Shown one piece after another: positions 23,986-31,704 of a stretch of DNA of 43,854 nt. Under the pieces are notes generated by a model. That model was given only the letters and a program-made list of their open reading frames with translations. It did no database searches and was not told the origin of the DNA. The position numbers were made by a program, and so were the translations under genes. Within the stretch, counting starts at the first letter, position 1. Each line of letters starts with the position of its first letter. The stretch is from Thermoleophilaceae bacterium (GTDB lineage Bacteria; Actinomycetota; Thermoleophilia; Solirubrobacterales; Thermoleophilaceae): NCBI GenBank assembly GCA_016929195.1, contig JAFGJG010000036.1, forward strand, positions 1 to 43,854. The letters are read 5' to 3'.

Positions 23986-25296
23986 TTGCACAGGGATCTT
24001 TCCTGCCCGGACGTCTGGCAGCACTCGCTGGAGCGCTCCCGCGCCCGGCGCGAGAACCGCTCATCCACGGGGCGCTTCACCCGGCCGGCCGCGCCGGACA
24101 GGGTCACGCGCGACCTCTCCGACTCGGATCTGTGGAGCGCCTCGCGCGCCCGCTCGCGCCGCCGCCACGAGGCGCACGATCCCACCTTCGAGACGCCCGC
24201 CCGCGGGATCTCGGTCGCGGCGCTGCTGCTGGCGGGCGGCGGCTCGGCGACCGCGATCGCCTCGACGCTTGGAGGCGGCGGCGAGGCAGAGCCGGCCGAC
24301 GCGAAGTCGAAGCCCGACGTTGCCGCCGTCGCGAAGCCGGCGCCCGAGACGACCACGACCGAGCGCGCGGCAGCGCCGTCCCGGCGCACGGCCGTCACGC
24401 GGACGGCGGCCGCGGTCACCACGCCCGAGCCGAAGGCGAAGCCGCCCGGCGGGGTCGCCGAGCTGCAGAAGGCGCTCGGGATCGCCGTGGACGGCGACTT
24501 CGGGCCGAGGACGAGGAAGGCGCTGGCCGCCTGGCAGGGCGGTCACGGCCTGGCCGCGGACGGCGTGGCCGGTCCCCAGACCCGCGCTGCGCTCGGCCTC
24601 GGCGAGGGCGCCGTGCTGCGCTGGGCGGGCCGTCCGGCCAAGCGCCGCGCTCACAGGCGCGCAACCACCACGACGCGCACGCTCGCGGTCGCCGCCCACA
24701 GGGGCGGGGGCGGCGTGAAGGCGCTCCAGCAGGCGCTCGGCCTGCCCGCCGACGGCGTGTTCGGCCCGGCCACCGAGCGCGCGCTCAAGGGCTGGCAGAG
24801 ATCCCACGGGCTCACGGCCGACGGCGTGGCCGGTCCCCAGACCCGCGAGGCCCTCGGCCTCGGCTCGGGCGCGGTGCTCAAGCGCAAGGGCGGCGGCGGC
24901 CACAGGAGCTCCACCGGCGGAGGCGGCGGCAGCGCGGACTCCTCGGTGGTCGCCCGCGTGGTCGCGGCGGCGAACGCCATCGCTGGGAAGCCGTACGTCT
25001 ACGGCGGCGGGCACGGCTCGTTCGAGTCGGCCGGCTACGACTGCTCGGGGTCGGTGTCCTACGCCCTGCACGGCGGCGGCCTGCTCTCCTCGCCGATCGA
25101 CTCGACGGGCTTCATGAGCTACGGGGCGCCCGGGCCCGGCCGGCGGATCACGATCTACGCGAACCCCGGCCACGTCTACATGGTCATCGACGGGCGTCGC
25201 TTCGACACGAGCGCGCGCTCCGAGACGGGCTCGCGCTGGACCGGCACCGGCCGCTCCGGCAGCGGGTACACCGTCCGTCACCCGGTCGGGTACTAG
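23986..25296 (+). CDS. NlpC/P60-type peptidoglycan hydrolase with two peptidoglycan-binding domains
   Basis: 436-aa cell-wall endopeptidase under the c-di-AMP riboswitch. From TTG 23986 (GAGAGG 9 nt upstream) it has a 70-residue cytoplasmic N-terminus with two copies of LSxxDxWxxSxxRSRxRxE (near residues 5 and 44), a membrane anchor (ISVAALLLAGGGSATAIAS, about 73-93), an Ala/Thr/Pro linker, two PG_binding_1 domains (about 156-207 and 242-294, each with DGxFGPxT and ADGVAGPQTRxALGLG), a Gly-rich linker and the catalytic domain with cysteine in YDCSGSVSYAL (about 353) and histidine in NPGHVYMVI. It cuts stem peptides during growth or resuscitation. A longer in-frame start would lie within the riboswitch and is rejected. 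Confidence 0.9.
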   Translation: MHRDLSCPDVWQHSLERSRARRENRSSTGRFTRPAAPDRVTRDLSDSDLWSASRARSRRRHEAHDPTFETPARGISVAALLLAGGGSATAIASTLGGGGEAEPADAKSKPDVAAVAKPAPETTTTERAAAPSRRTAVTRTAAAVTTPEPKAKPPGGVAELQKALGIAVDGDFGPRTRKALAAWQGGHGLAADGVAGPQTRAALGLGEGAVLRWAGRPAKRRAHRRATTTTRTLAVAAHRGGGGVKALQQALGLPADGVFGPATERALKGWQRSHGLTADGVAGPQTREALGLGSGAVLKRKGGGGHRSSTGGGGGSADSSVVARVVAAANAIAGKPYVYGGGHGSFESAGYDCSGSVSYALHGGGLLSSPIDSTGFMSYGAPGPGRRITIYANPGHVYMVIDGRRFDTSARSETGSRWTGTGRSGSGYTVRHPVGY

Positions 25297-25655
25297 CCGG
25301 GCCGCCAGCCCAGCTCGTGCTGCACGCGCTTCGGCAGGGCCGCGACGATCAGGTCGTAGGAGTCCTCGAGCATGTCCTCGACGAGCCGGTCCGGCAGCGA
25401 GCCGTCGAGCGTCACGGTGTTCCAGTGGCGCTTGTTGAGGTGGTAGCCGGGCCGCACCGCGGGGTAGCTCCCGCGCAGCTGCTCCGCCAGCTCGGGCTCG
25501 CACTTGAGGCTGACCTCGAGCGTCTCGGCGTCGAGCCTGCTGATCGCGAAGATCTTCCCGTGGACCTTGAACACCGATGTCTGCGGCCCGAACGGGAACT
25601 CCTCCACGGCGCCCGGTGGCGCGAGGCAGCGGCGGCGTAGGCCGTCGGCGTCCAC
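25293..25655 (-). CDS. MmcQ/YjbR family protein
   Basis: 120-aa CyaY-like fold protein. Typical features are VEEFPFGPQTSVFKVHGKIFA at the start, SLKCEPELAEQLR, and PGYHLNKRHWNTV in the middle. Members are annotated as DNA-binding on structural grounds, with no settled role. GTG 25655 is the start; TACGCT (25668-25663) ends 7 nt before it, so the mRNA is probably leaderless. It overlaps the NlpC/P60 gene tail-to-tail by 4 bp and is divergent from the VTT gene. Confidence 0.88.
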   Translation of the reverse strand: MDADGLRRRCLAPPGAVEEFPFGPQTSVFKVHGKIFAISRLDAETLEVSLKCEPELAEQLRGSYPAVRPGYHLNKRHWNTVTLDGSLPDRLVEDMLEDSYDLIVAALPKRVQHELGWRPG

Positions 25656-25662
25656 GCCGGCG

Positions 25663-25708
25663 AGCGTAGTGGTCGTCCACCCTGGCGGGCCGCCCGGGCC
25701 ACTACCCT
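25663..25708. promoter_or_regulatory. Divergent leaderless promoters for yjbR-like and VTT genes
   Basis: Minus-strand TACGCT (25668-25663) lies 7 nt before GTG 25655. Plus-strand TACCCT (25703-25708) lies 6 nt before ATG 25715. Neither gene has a ribosome binding site. Only 59 bp separate the two start codons. Confidence 0.5.
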
Positions 25709-25714
25709 CGCCAC

Positions 25715-26398
25715 ATGGATCCGACCGCGGACCACGCGGCCGGAAGGCGCGCCGCCCTCGCGCGCCTCGGGCTCTACGCGATCTCTCTCGGGACCCTGTT
25801 CGGGGCGCTCCTGCTCCTCGGCGCGATCCCCTCCGCGGACGAGGCGCGCGAGTTCGGCGAGAGCCTCGGGCCGTTCGCCGCGCTCGCGTACATCCCGCTG
25901 TTCGCGGTCGTGAACTTCGTCGTGGCGTGGGCCGTCCTGGCGGGGGCGGCCGGGCTGCTCTTCGGAACCGTGGCCGGGTGGCCGCTGGCGCTGGCGGGCG
26001 TGACGCTCGCCGCGCTCACGCAGATGAACGTCGCGCGGCGGCTGGCGAAGGGCCACCACGGCAACCTGCTGCCCCAGCGTACGCGCGGGATCGAGGACTT
26101 CCTCCAGCACAGCGGCACGATCGCCGTGATGGAGTCGCGCATCGTCCCGTTCCTGCCGTACGGCGTCGTGAACTTCGCCGCGGGCCTGACCCGGCTCACC
26201 TACCGCGAGATGGCCGTGGGCACGCTGGTCGGCGCGGCTCCCAAGGTGTTCGCCTACGTGGCGCTCGGCGGGAGCATCTCCAACCTCCACGCGACCGAGG
26301 TCAAGGTCGCGGTCGGCCTGCTCGTGGTGCTCGGCGTCGTCGGGCTGGTCGTGGTCAAGCGCCAGATGAACGCGGCCGCGGCATCGGCGAGCCCGTGA
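25715..26398 (+). CDS. VTT-domain (TVP38/TMEM64, DedA-like) membrane protein
   Basis: 227-aa inner-membrane protein. Hydrophobic segments at about residues 18-40, 50-85, 155-180 and 190-215 bracket the VTT core: VNFVVAWAVLAGAAGLLFGTVAGW and the signature SRIVPFLPYGVVNFAAGLTRLTYREMAVGTLVGAAPKVFAY (positions about 138-178). Family members act as lipid scramblases or flippases or affect membrane integrity. It is followed by a coupled small membrane protein (GTGA overlap) and then pgsA, consistent with a membrane-lipid setting. Confidence 0.88.
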   Translation: MDPTADHAAGRRAALARLGLYAISLGTLFGALLLLGAIPSADEAREFGESLGPFAALAYIPLFAVVNFVVAWAVLAGAAGLLFGTVAGWPLALAGVTLAALTQMNVARRLAKGHHGNLLPQRTRGIEDFLQHSGTIAVMESRIVPFLPYGVVNFAAGLTRLTYREMAVGTLVGAAPKVFAYVALGGSISNLHATEVKVAVGLLVVLGVVGLVVVKRQMNAAAASASP

Positions 26399-26688
26399 CC
26401 TACTTCCAGGCGGTGCGCATCTACTCGGCGCTCGAGGTGTGCGTCTTCACCGCGCTTCTCGTCGTCGCGATCGGCGGGCTCGGCGAGAGCGCCGAGGCGG
26501 CGCTCGGATGGACGCACGGGGTCGGCTGGATCGTCCTCTGCCTGCTCGTGGCGCAGGGCGCGCGCCGGCGGATCTTCCCCTGGTGGCTGCTCGCCGCGAC
26601 GGTCTCTCCGCTCGGCCCGGTGGGCAGCACCGCCGGGCTCGAATACCTCGCGCGGACGCGCAGGAAGGCCGAGTCGCCCTCCGGGTAG
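26395..26688 (+). CDS. Small membrane protein, DUF3817-like
   Basis: 97 aa with three hydrophobic helices (LEVCVFTALLVVAIGGLG, HGVGWIVLCLLVAQG, WWLLAATVSPLGPVGSTAGLEYL). The order of helices and the PLGPVGS motif resemble DUF3817 proteins of actinobacteria, whose function is unknown. GTG 26395 overlaps the VTT stop codon, so the two are coupled; pgsA starts 21 bp after it. Confidence 0.7.
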   Translation: MTYFQAVRIYSALEVCVFTALLVVAIGGLGESAEAALGWTHGVGWIVLCLLVAQGARRRIFPWWLLAATVSPLGPVGSTAGLEYLARTRRKAESPSG

Positions 26689-26709
26689 CCTGGAGCGCGC
26701 TCGAGGCCG

Positions 26710-27273
26710 ATGTTCCCGCTGAACCTGCCCAACGCGCTCACGCTGATCCGGATCCTGTTGGTGCCGGTGCTGGTGGTCGCTCTGACCGTTGAGACGCCGG
26801 GCGGGTCCACGATCGCGGCGATCGTGTTCGCGGCCGCTGCGCTCACCGACGGGCTGGACGGCTACATCGCGCGCTCGCGCCAGGCGATCACGACGTTCGG
26901 GAAGGTGATGGACCCGGTCGCCGACAAGCTGATGATCGCCGCGGCGCTGATCTCGCTCGTCAGCCTCGACCGGGTGGCCGGCTGGGTCGCGATGGTGATC
27001 ATCGCGCGCGAGTTCGCCGTCAGCGGGCTGCGGATAGCGGCCGGCCAGCAGGGCGTCGTGATCCCGGCGAGCGCGCTCGGCAAGCTCAAGACGATCGTGC
27101 AGGTGGCGGCGGTCCTGGCGCTGATCGCGGCCAACGACGCCGACGCCGTGTGGGTGCAGGCGCTGGTCTACGCGATGGTCCTGGTGACCGTCGTCTCGGG
27201 CGCGGACTACTTCCTGAACTTCAGGCGCAAGCTCGAGCAGGCCGCCCGCTCGGAGCCCTCGGCTCAGTCGTAA
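26710..27273 (+). CDS. pgsA: CDP-diacylglycerol--glycerol-3-phosphate 3-phosphatidyltransferase
   Basis: Membrane enzyme for the committed step of phosphatidylglycerol synthesis. The 187-aa protein begins MFPLNLPNALTLIRILLVP and has a perfect CDP-alcohol phosphotransferase motif D-G-x2-A-R-x8-G-x3-D-x3-D in DGLDGYIARSRQ...GKVMDPVADK, plus about five membrane helices. ATG 26710 is preceded by GAGG; TAGCCT overlaps the previous gene's stop and could be a -10. Likely part of the VTT-DUF3817 transcript. It overlaps the convergent Clp-N-like gene by 10 bp. Confidence 0.94.
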   Translation: MFPLNLPNALTLIRILLVPVLVVALTVETPGGSTIAAIVFAAAALTDGLDGYIARSRQAITTFGKVMDPVADKLMIAAALISLVSLDRVAGWVAMVIIAREFAVSGLRIAAGQQGVVIPASALGKLKTIVQVAAVLALIAANDADAVWVQALVYAMVLVTVVSGADYFLNFRRKLEQAARSEPSAQS

Positions 27274-27707
27274 TGCGACTCGAGCGTGGCGAGGCGCTCG
27301 GCGAGCTCCTCGCGGCTGGTCCCGCGCAGGTAGAGCACGCGGTCGAAGAGCCGGCCGTAGACGTCGAGGACGGCGAACAGCAGGTCGGCGGTGCCGATCG
27401 TGTCGGCGAGCCGCGCGCGGGCGAGCTCGCCGGCGCGCTTGGACACGTCGTCGACGACGGCCGCGCCGAAGGCCGGGGTGCCGTCCACCTCGCCCGAGTG
27501 GTCGGCGTCGGAGCCGGTCATGAGCGGTGACTCGCCCACGCCGAGGCTCTGCAGGGCCGAGCCCACCTGTCCATGGAGCCGCAGGACCCGAAGCCAGCGC
27601 TCGGCCTCGTCCTCGGCGGAATGGGCGAACGGCATGGCGGTGCCGGCGAGCGCGATGATGAGCGCTGCGTCCTGAGACAGGGGGATATGGCGCGGCTGGA
27701 CGGTCAA
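27264..27707 (-). CDS. Stand-alone Clp N-terminal-domain-like protein
   Basis: 147 aa, not firmly identified. FGAAVVDDVSKRAGELARARLADTIGTADLLFAVLDVYGRLFDRVL resembles a Clp_N repeat (the peptide-recognition domain of ClpA/B/C), with the phrase IGTADLLFAVL matching the family's IGTEHLLLAL; the first half (LSQDAALIIALAGTAMPFAHS) is a second helical unit. No ATPase domain follows. TTG 27707 is chosen because GGAGG (27718-27714) is 6 nt away; an in-frame ATG at 27764 would add 19 residues. It follows folE2 on the same strand, probably in one operon. It may be an adaptor-type protein, but that is a guess. Confidence 0.6.
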   Translation of the reverse strand: MTVQPRHIPLSQDAALIIALAGTAMPFAHSAEDEAERWLRVLRLHGQVGSALQSLGVGESPLMTGSDADHSGEVDGTPAFGAAVVDDVSKRAGELARARLADTIGTADLLFAVLDVYGRLFDRVLYLRGTSREELAERLATLESHYD

Positions 27708-27778
27708 GGAAAGCCTCCGTGCTTTCGTTCTCTCGAGGACTACATCGGCAGCCGGAGCCGCCATCTTGACCGGCCTGT

Positions 27779-28768
27779 CTAGGGCGACTCCAGCCACTCG
27801 CGCGCGGTCACGTGACGGCGCTCGTGCTCCCCGCCCGCGATCTCTCGCATGAGGTCCACGACGAGGCCGTGGCGCTCGGCCACGACGTTGTGCTTGTGGA
27901 TGGTCTCGAGGTTCTCCTGGCGCGCCGAGATGAACGCCTGCTCGCCCAGATCGGCGTAGCGCTCGGTCGCCATCCGGACCATCTCGCGGACGCAGTCCTC
28001 GACGAACCGCGGCCGGCGGTGTGCCTTCTCGACGACCTCGACCTCGTCGGGGCGCTTCATCAGCTCGTAGATCTCCGAGCTCATCGAGGCCTCGACGATC
28101 GCGAGCATGTCCGTGGCCTCGAGGGACGCGTCGCAGGACTCGGGGCAGCCCACGTGCAGCGTGCCGATGCCGCGCTGGTTGTGGGTGGCCACCGGCACGG
28201 CCTGGAGCACCCGGGCGATCTCGTCGTCGGTGAAGCCGTCCGCGCGCAGCCGGTCGGCCGCGCGCTCGCTGACCATCTCCTGCGCGCACGGGCAGGCGGT
28301 CATGCCCTGGGCCTGTACGCCGATGAGCCGGCGCGTGCCGCGCTCGGACGCGACCGCCGAGCCGAACAGCGTGTAGATCTCCTGGGTGGGCGCGCCCGAG
28401 GACGGCGCGGTCTTGTTCTCGGGGTAGCGCGCGGCGATCGTCACCTCGGCGCGGCAGCCGTCCTGGCGGTCCCGCACGCGCTCGGCGATGTGGGAGGCGA
28501 GCGTCTCTGCCTTGAAGGCCTCGCCGAGCACGACCTCGTCGATCGCCTCGTTCACGACCTCCTCGAAGCGGGACATGTGCGCGCCCTTCTGCTCGGGCCC
28601 GAGGTCCACGTAGCACTCGAGCTCGGCGTAGAAGAGCTGCTGGTGCCCGTTGTGGCGGATCCGGACGACCTTGTCGACGCCGGTGACCCCCACGCGCGAG
28701 AGGCTCACCTGAGTCGACGGGCGACGGGCCTGGACGTCTGCGCCGAGTAGCACCGTGCGGTCGCTCAT
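27779..28768 (-). CDS. folE2: GTP cyclohydrolase FolE2/MptA type
   Basis: Metal-dependent GTP cyclohydrolase IB (COG1469) making dihydroneopterin triphosphate, or its cyclic phosphate in the archaeal MptA branch, for folate or deazapurine-type cofactors. The 329-aa protein shows the family hallmarks YVDLGPEQKGAHMSRFEE, AEVTIAARYPENKTAP, QGMTACPCAQE with the metal cysteine and THNQRGIGTLHVGC. ATG 28768 is preceded by GGGAGG at about 6 nt. It is divergent from rpoD and followed by the Clp-N-like gene. No FolE1 is seen in the window. FolE2 versus MptA cannot be settled here. Confidence 0.9.
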   Translation of the reverse strand: MSDRTVLLGADVQARRPSTQVSLSRVGVTGVDKVVRIRHNGHQQLFYAELECYVDLGPEQKGAHMSRFEEVVNEAIDEVVLGEAFKAETLASHIAERVRDRQDGCRAEVTIAARYPENKTAPSSGAPTQEIYTLFGSAVASERGTRRLIGVQAQGMTACPCAQEMVSERAADRLRADGFTDDEIARVLQAVPVATHNQRGIGTLHVGCPESCDASLEATDMLAIVEASMSSEIYELMKRPDEVEVVEKAHRRPRFVEDCVREMVRMATERYADLGEQAFISARQENLETIHKHNVVAERHGLVVDLMREIAGGEHERRHVTAREWLESP

Positions 28769-28796
28769 GCGGCCTCCCACGATACCTGCACGGTCC

Positions 28797-28826
28797 TTGC
28801 ACCAGATCGCACGAATCGGGTATAGA
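28797..28826 (+). promoter_or_regulatory. rpoD promoter
   Basis: TTGCAC (28797-28802) and TATAGA (28821-28826) are spaced by 18 bp and are followed by CTGG. The predicted leader to the TTG start at 28968 is about 135 nt. Confidence 0.65.
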
Positions 28827-28874
28827 CTGGCCGCGGCTGCACGCCTTGGCATTCCGCCCGAATGGCTCAGCCCC

Positions 28875-28945
28875 TCGCGGTGACCACCGCGACCGCCGTA
28901 CAACCGAGTGACTCGCACGATTCGGCCCCCCATCGGGTGGGGCCG
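28875..28945 (+). promoter_or_regulatory. Two hairpins in the rpoD leader
   Basis: Hairpin one: TCGCGGT (28875-28881), loop GACC, ACCGCGA (28886-28892). Hairpin two: CGGCCCC (28923-28929) with GGGGCCG (28939-28945), loop of nine. The second ends 10 nt before the GGAGG ribosome binding site (28955-28959). They could regulate sigma-factor translation, but no match to a known RNA class is recognised. Confidence 0.4.
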
Positions 28946-28967
28946 GCACGGTTCGGAGGTGGAGGGG

Positions 28968-30098
28968 TTGACTGAAAAGCACGAGGGTGTCGCGCTTCTT
29001 GTGGAGGAGATCGACACGCCGTTTCTCGAGAGCGAGGAACTGCGGGCACTGGTCGCCGAGGGCAGGGAGCGCGGGTTTCTCACGTTCGAGGAGATCGCAG
29101 CCTGCCTCGAGGAGGTGGAGGTCACGAAGGAGCAGGTCCGCGACCTGCATCTGCACCTCCTGGACGCAGGCATCGAGATCGTCTCGAACGATTCACGAGC
29201 CGGCGGCGTCCCGGAGACGCCGGCCGAGGTGCAGCACGCGCCGAAGAAGCCGGAGATCGACCTCACGGTCGAGCCGAGCCTCGACTCTCTGCGGCTGTAC
29301 CTGCGCTCGATCGGCCGCGTGGACCTCCTGACCGCCGAGGAGGAGGTGACCCTGGCCAAGCGCATCGAGCGCGGCGACATGATCGCAAAGCAGCAGATGA
29401 TCGAGGCCAACCTGCGCCTCGTCGTCTCGATCGCGAAGGGGTACCTGGGCCGAGGCCTGTCGTTCCTCGACCTGATCCAGGAGGGATCGCTCGGACTGAT
29501 CCGCGCCGTCGAGAAGTTCGACTACCGGCGCGGCTACAAGTTCTCGACCTACGCCACCTGGTGGATCCGCCAGGCCGTGACGCGTGCCATCGCCGACAAG
29601 GCGCGCACCATCCGCATCCCCGTGCACATGGTCGAGAAGCTGAACAAGGTCGTGCACATCGAGCGCCAGCTCGTCCAGGAGTTCGGCCGCGAGCCGACGC
29701 CCGACGAGATCGCGAGCGAGCTCGAGTGGACGGCGCGCGAGGTCAAGGACATCCTGCGCATCGCGCAGCTGCCGGTATCGCTCGAGAAGCCGATCGGCGA
29801 GGAGGAGGACTCCGAGCTCGGCGACTTCGTGGAGGACGAGACGGCCGAGTCGCCGTTCGAGCTCGCGTCGGAGAACCTGCGTCGCGAGAACGTTCGCCGG
29901 GCGCTGGACGCCCTGCCTCCGCGCGAGCGCGAGGTGATCGAGATGCGCTACGGGCTCACCGGCCACAAAGCGCGCACGCTCGAGGAGGTCGGACGCGCCT
30001 TCGGAGTCACGCGCGAGCGCATCCGCCAGATCGAGAACAACACGCTGAAGAAGCTGGAGGGGCTTCCCGAGGCGCAGCGCCTCAGGGACGCTTCATGA
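28968..30098 (+). CDS. rpoD: RNA polymerase principal sigma factor RpoD/SigA
   Basis: 376-aa sigma-70. It has a short region 1.1, region 1.2 ([21 protein letters not shown]), region 2 ([35 protein letters not shown], about residues 170-210), region 3 ([20 protein letters not shown]) and region 4 with [15 protein letters not shown] at the C-terminus. The complete group 1 sequence in regions 2 and 4, and the housekeeping-type leader, favour the principal sigma factor. TTG 28968 is chosen: GGAGG lies 8 nt upstream, and sequence before it is non-conserved; GTG at 28959 or 28908 are alternatives. It overlaps the convergent GNAT gene by 17 bp. Confidence 0.94.
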   Translation: MTEKHEGVALLVEEIDTPFLESEELRALVAEGRERGFLTFEEIAACLEEVEVTKEQVRDLHLHLLDAGIEIVSNDSRAGGVPETPAEVQHAPKKPEIDLTVEPSLDSLRLYLRSIGRVDLLTAEEEVTLAKRIERGDMIAKQQMIEANLRLVVSIAKGYLGRGLSFLDLIQEGSLGLIRAVEKFDYRRGYKFSTYATWWIRQAVTRAIADKARTIRIPVHMVEKLNKVVHIERQLVQEFGREPTPDEIASELEWTAREVKDILRIAQLPVSLEKPIGEEEDSELGDFVEDETAESPFELASENLRRENVRRALDALPPREREVIEMRYGLTGHKARTLEEVGRAFGVTRERIRQIENNTLKKLEGLPEAQRLRDAS

Positions 30099-30666
30099 AC
30101 CACATCTTCGCGCCGCGGGGAAGGTCGCCGCAGCCGATCTCCTCGAAGCCGAAGCTCGCGTAGTAGGGCAGGTTCGCCGGGTTCGAGGTGTCGAGGTACA
30201 CCGGCGCGTCCGCGTCCTCGAACACCCGCCCGAGCAGCTCCCGTCCGACGCCCGAGCGCTGCCGCGCCGGGTCCACCGCGAGGAACCAGACGAACACGTG
30301 CGGCTCCTCCGGGTGGCCGCCGTCCTGCACCGCCGTGGTCCGGAGGCCCCGGAGGATCGCGGGCGGCCCGGCCAGCGCGAACCCCGGGACGTAGGCGAAG
30401 AACGTGCGGCCGGGCGGCGGGAAGAGGCCGGCGGCGAAGGTGGCGGCCACGCCGGCGAGCCGCCCGTCCCTGAAGGCCCCGTAGACCGGCCCGCCGTGCC
30501 GGTCGATGACCCGCAGGGCGGCGCGGTGGTAGAGCCGGGCCACGAAGCGCCGGTGCCCGGTGCGGTCCGGCCCGACCGCGAGCCAGCCCGGGTCGTGCAG
30601 GAGCGCGTCGGTGATGATCCGCGCCGCCTCCCCGTGGAGGTCCGATCCGATGGGGGCGACCGTCAT
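30082..30666 (-). CDS. GNAT family N-acetyltransferase
   Basis: 194-aa acetyl-CoA-dependent acyltransferase. Motif A is [21 protein letters not shown] (Q/R-x2-G-x-G/A pyrophosphate loop), followed by [23 protein letters not shown], the usual acceptor-side C-terminal part. The substrate is unknown. ATG 30666 follows TAGGCT by 9 nt. It is divergent from the tRNA pair and overlaps rpoD at the 3' end. Confidence 0.87.
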   Translation of the reverse strand: MTVAPIGSDLHGEAARIITDALLHDPGWLAVGPDRTGHRRFVARLYHRAALRVIDRHGGPVYGAFRDGRLAGVAATFAAGLFPPPGRTFFAYVPGFALAGPPAILRGLRTTAVQDGGHPEEPHVFVWFLAVDPARQRSGVGRELLGRVFEDADAPVYLDTSNPANLPYYASFGFEEIGCGDLPRGAKMWFMKRP

Positions 30667-30698
30667 GGCGACGAGAGCCTACGCGCGACGGGCGCGTC

Positions 30699-30704
30699 TA
30701 CAAT
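30699..30704 (+). promoter_or_regulatory. -10 element of the tRNA-Tyr/tRNA-Thr transcript
   Basis: TACAAT at 30699-30704 lies 17 nt before the tRNA-Tyr gene. No clear -35 is visible. Confidence 0.45.
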
Positions 30705-30721
30705 CGCCGTTCCACGCCACT

Positions 30722-30803
30722 GGGGGGATGTCCGAGTGGTTAAAGGAGTCAGGCTGTAAACCTGATGGCTATGCCTACGCAGGTTCGAATCCTGCTCCCC
30801 CCA
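30722..30803 (+). tRNA. tRNA-Tyr (GTA)
   Basis: 82-nt class II tRNA with a long variable arm. Acceptor GGGGGGA (30722-30728) pairs with TCCCCCC (30796-30802), discriminator A. The anticodon loop CTGTAAA gives GTA for tyrosine, and the T-arm reads GGTTCGAATCC. CCA is not encoded. It lies 27 bp before tRNA-Thr(GGT), the usual bacterial order ahead of rpmG-secE-nusG. Confidence 0.97.
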
Positions 30804-30830
30804 CTACCGGCCCGATAGCCGGAACAGAGC

Positions 30831-30903
<73 letters not shown>

Positions 30904-30931
30904 TCACGCGAACGGCTCGGCGGCACCGCCC

Positions 30932-31669
30932 CTAGTTCACGGGGATCGCGATCAGGCTGCTGAAGTTGGCCGTCCCGTTGGCGACCGAGACATCGCACTC
31001 GACGCTCAGCTGGGACGGGGAGGTGGTGGTCACGGCCTGTAGCGACACGGGTATCGACGCAAGCGCCGGCAGGGTCTTCATCGAGACCTGATCGATCGTC
31101 GTGGCGCCTGCCTTCAGCGTGCAGTCGACGGTGTCGCCTGCGCCTGAGTGGAAGAGCTGGGTCTTCGCCAAGACGACGTAGTCGGCCGCCGGAACGGTGA
31201 GGGCGACAACCACGGTGGGCGGACTGGCCGTGGGAAGCGCCGTCAGCCCGGCGGTGGCCGACAGCGGAGAGAGGACGCCGTCGGCTCCATCGGCTCCGTC
31301 GGCTCCATCCGCTCCGTCACTCCCATTCGTGCCGTTGACGCCGTCGACGCCGTCAGCGCCGTCGGCACCGTTGGCACCATTGGCGCCGTTGGGGCCGTTG
31401 GCCCCGTTGACGCCGGCCGCTCCAGTCGATCCCCTCAGCGTCCGCTTCGAGCTGGCGTTCAGGTCCCGCGGCGTGATGGTGCCGTTCTTGACAGTCCTGC
31501 TGGTCACGGCACCCGTCGCGATGTCCCCTGTCCTGATCAGGGTCTTCGCGACCGCCGATCCGCCGAGCGCGACGAAGAGGATGGCCGCCGCCCCGCTCAC
31601 CGCGATCGGAAGCATTCGAGATTGACGCCGTTCCCCGGTTCCAGGGTTTCTGGGCCTGCGATTCAGCAT
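30932..31669 (-). CDS. Collagen-like repeat surface protein
   Basis: 245-aa exported or membrane-anchored protein. An N-terminal hydrophobic segment (LPIAVSGAAAILFVALGGSAVA) is followed by IRTGDIATGAVTSRTVKNGTITPRDLNASSK, a leader typical of actinobacterial collagen-like proteins, then about 17 uninterrupted Gly-X-Y triplets rich in GAN and GAD (near residues 80-132) and a C-terminal beta-type domain (ALTVPAADYVVLAKTQLFH to the end). The triplets should form a trimeric triple helix at the cell surface. ATG 31669 is preceded by AAAGGAG at about 8 nt. Function is unknown; it may be structural or adhesive. Confidence 0.8.
   Translation of the reverse strand: MLNRRPRNPGTGERRQSRMLPIAVSGAAAILFVALGGSAVAKTLIRTGDIATGAVTSRTVKNGTITPRDLNASSKRTLRGSTGAAGVNGANGPNGANGANGADGADGVDGVNGTNGSDGADGADGADGADGVLSPLSATAGLTALPTASPPTVVVALTVPAADYVVLAKTQLFHSGAGDTVDCTLKAGATTIDQVSMKTLPALASIPVSLQAVTTTSPSQLSVECDVSVANGTANFSSLIAIPVN
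31277..31435 (-). repeat. 9-bp-periodic repeats encoding Gly-X-Y triplets
   Basis: On the plus strand the block is made of runs such as GTCGGCTCC, ATCGGCTCC and TTGGCACCG every 9 bases, all encoding glycine triplets of the collagen-like protein. Such repeats are prone to slippage, so repeat number may vary among strains. Confidence 0.75.
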
Positions 31670-31704
31670 GGGCACTGCTCCTTTGGTGTGCCGCTGCGGA
31701 AGCG

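Noticed and set aside
23872-25296. NlpC/P60 start at ATG 23872
   Set aside because: This codon is inside the c-di-AMP riboswitch; TTG 23986 has a ribosome binding site and follows the element.
30804-30830. Small hairpin CCGGC/GCCGG between tRNA-Tyr and tRNA-Thr as a terminator
   Set aside because: A 5-bp stem in a tRNA spacer is more likely a processing feature or chance.
31270-31440. Short-period repeats that could suggest a CRISPR array
   Set aside because: The period is 9 bp without spacers, and the frame encodes Gly-X-Y triplets of the collagen-like protein.
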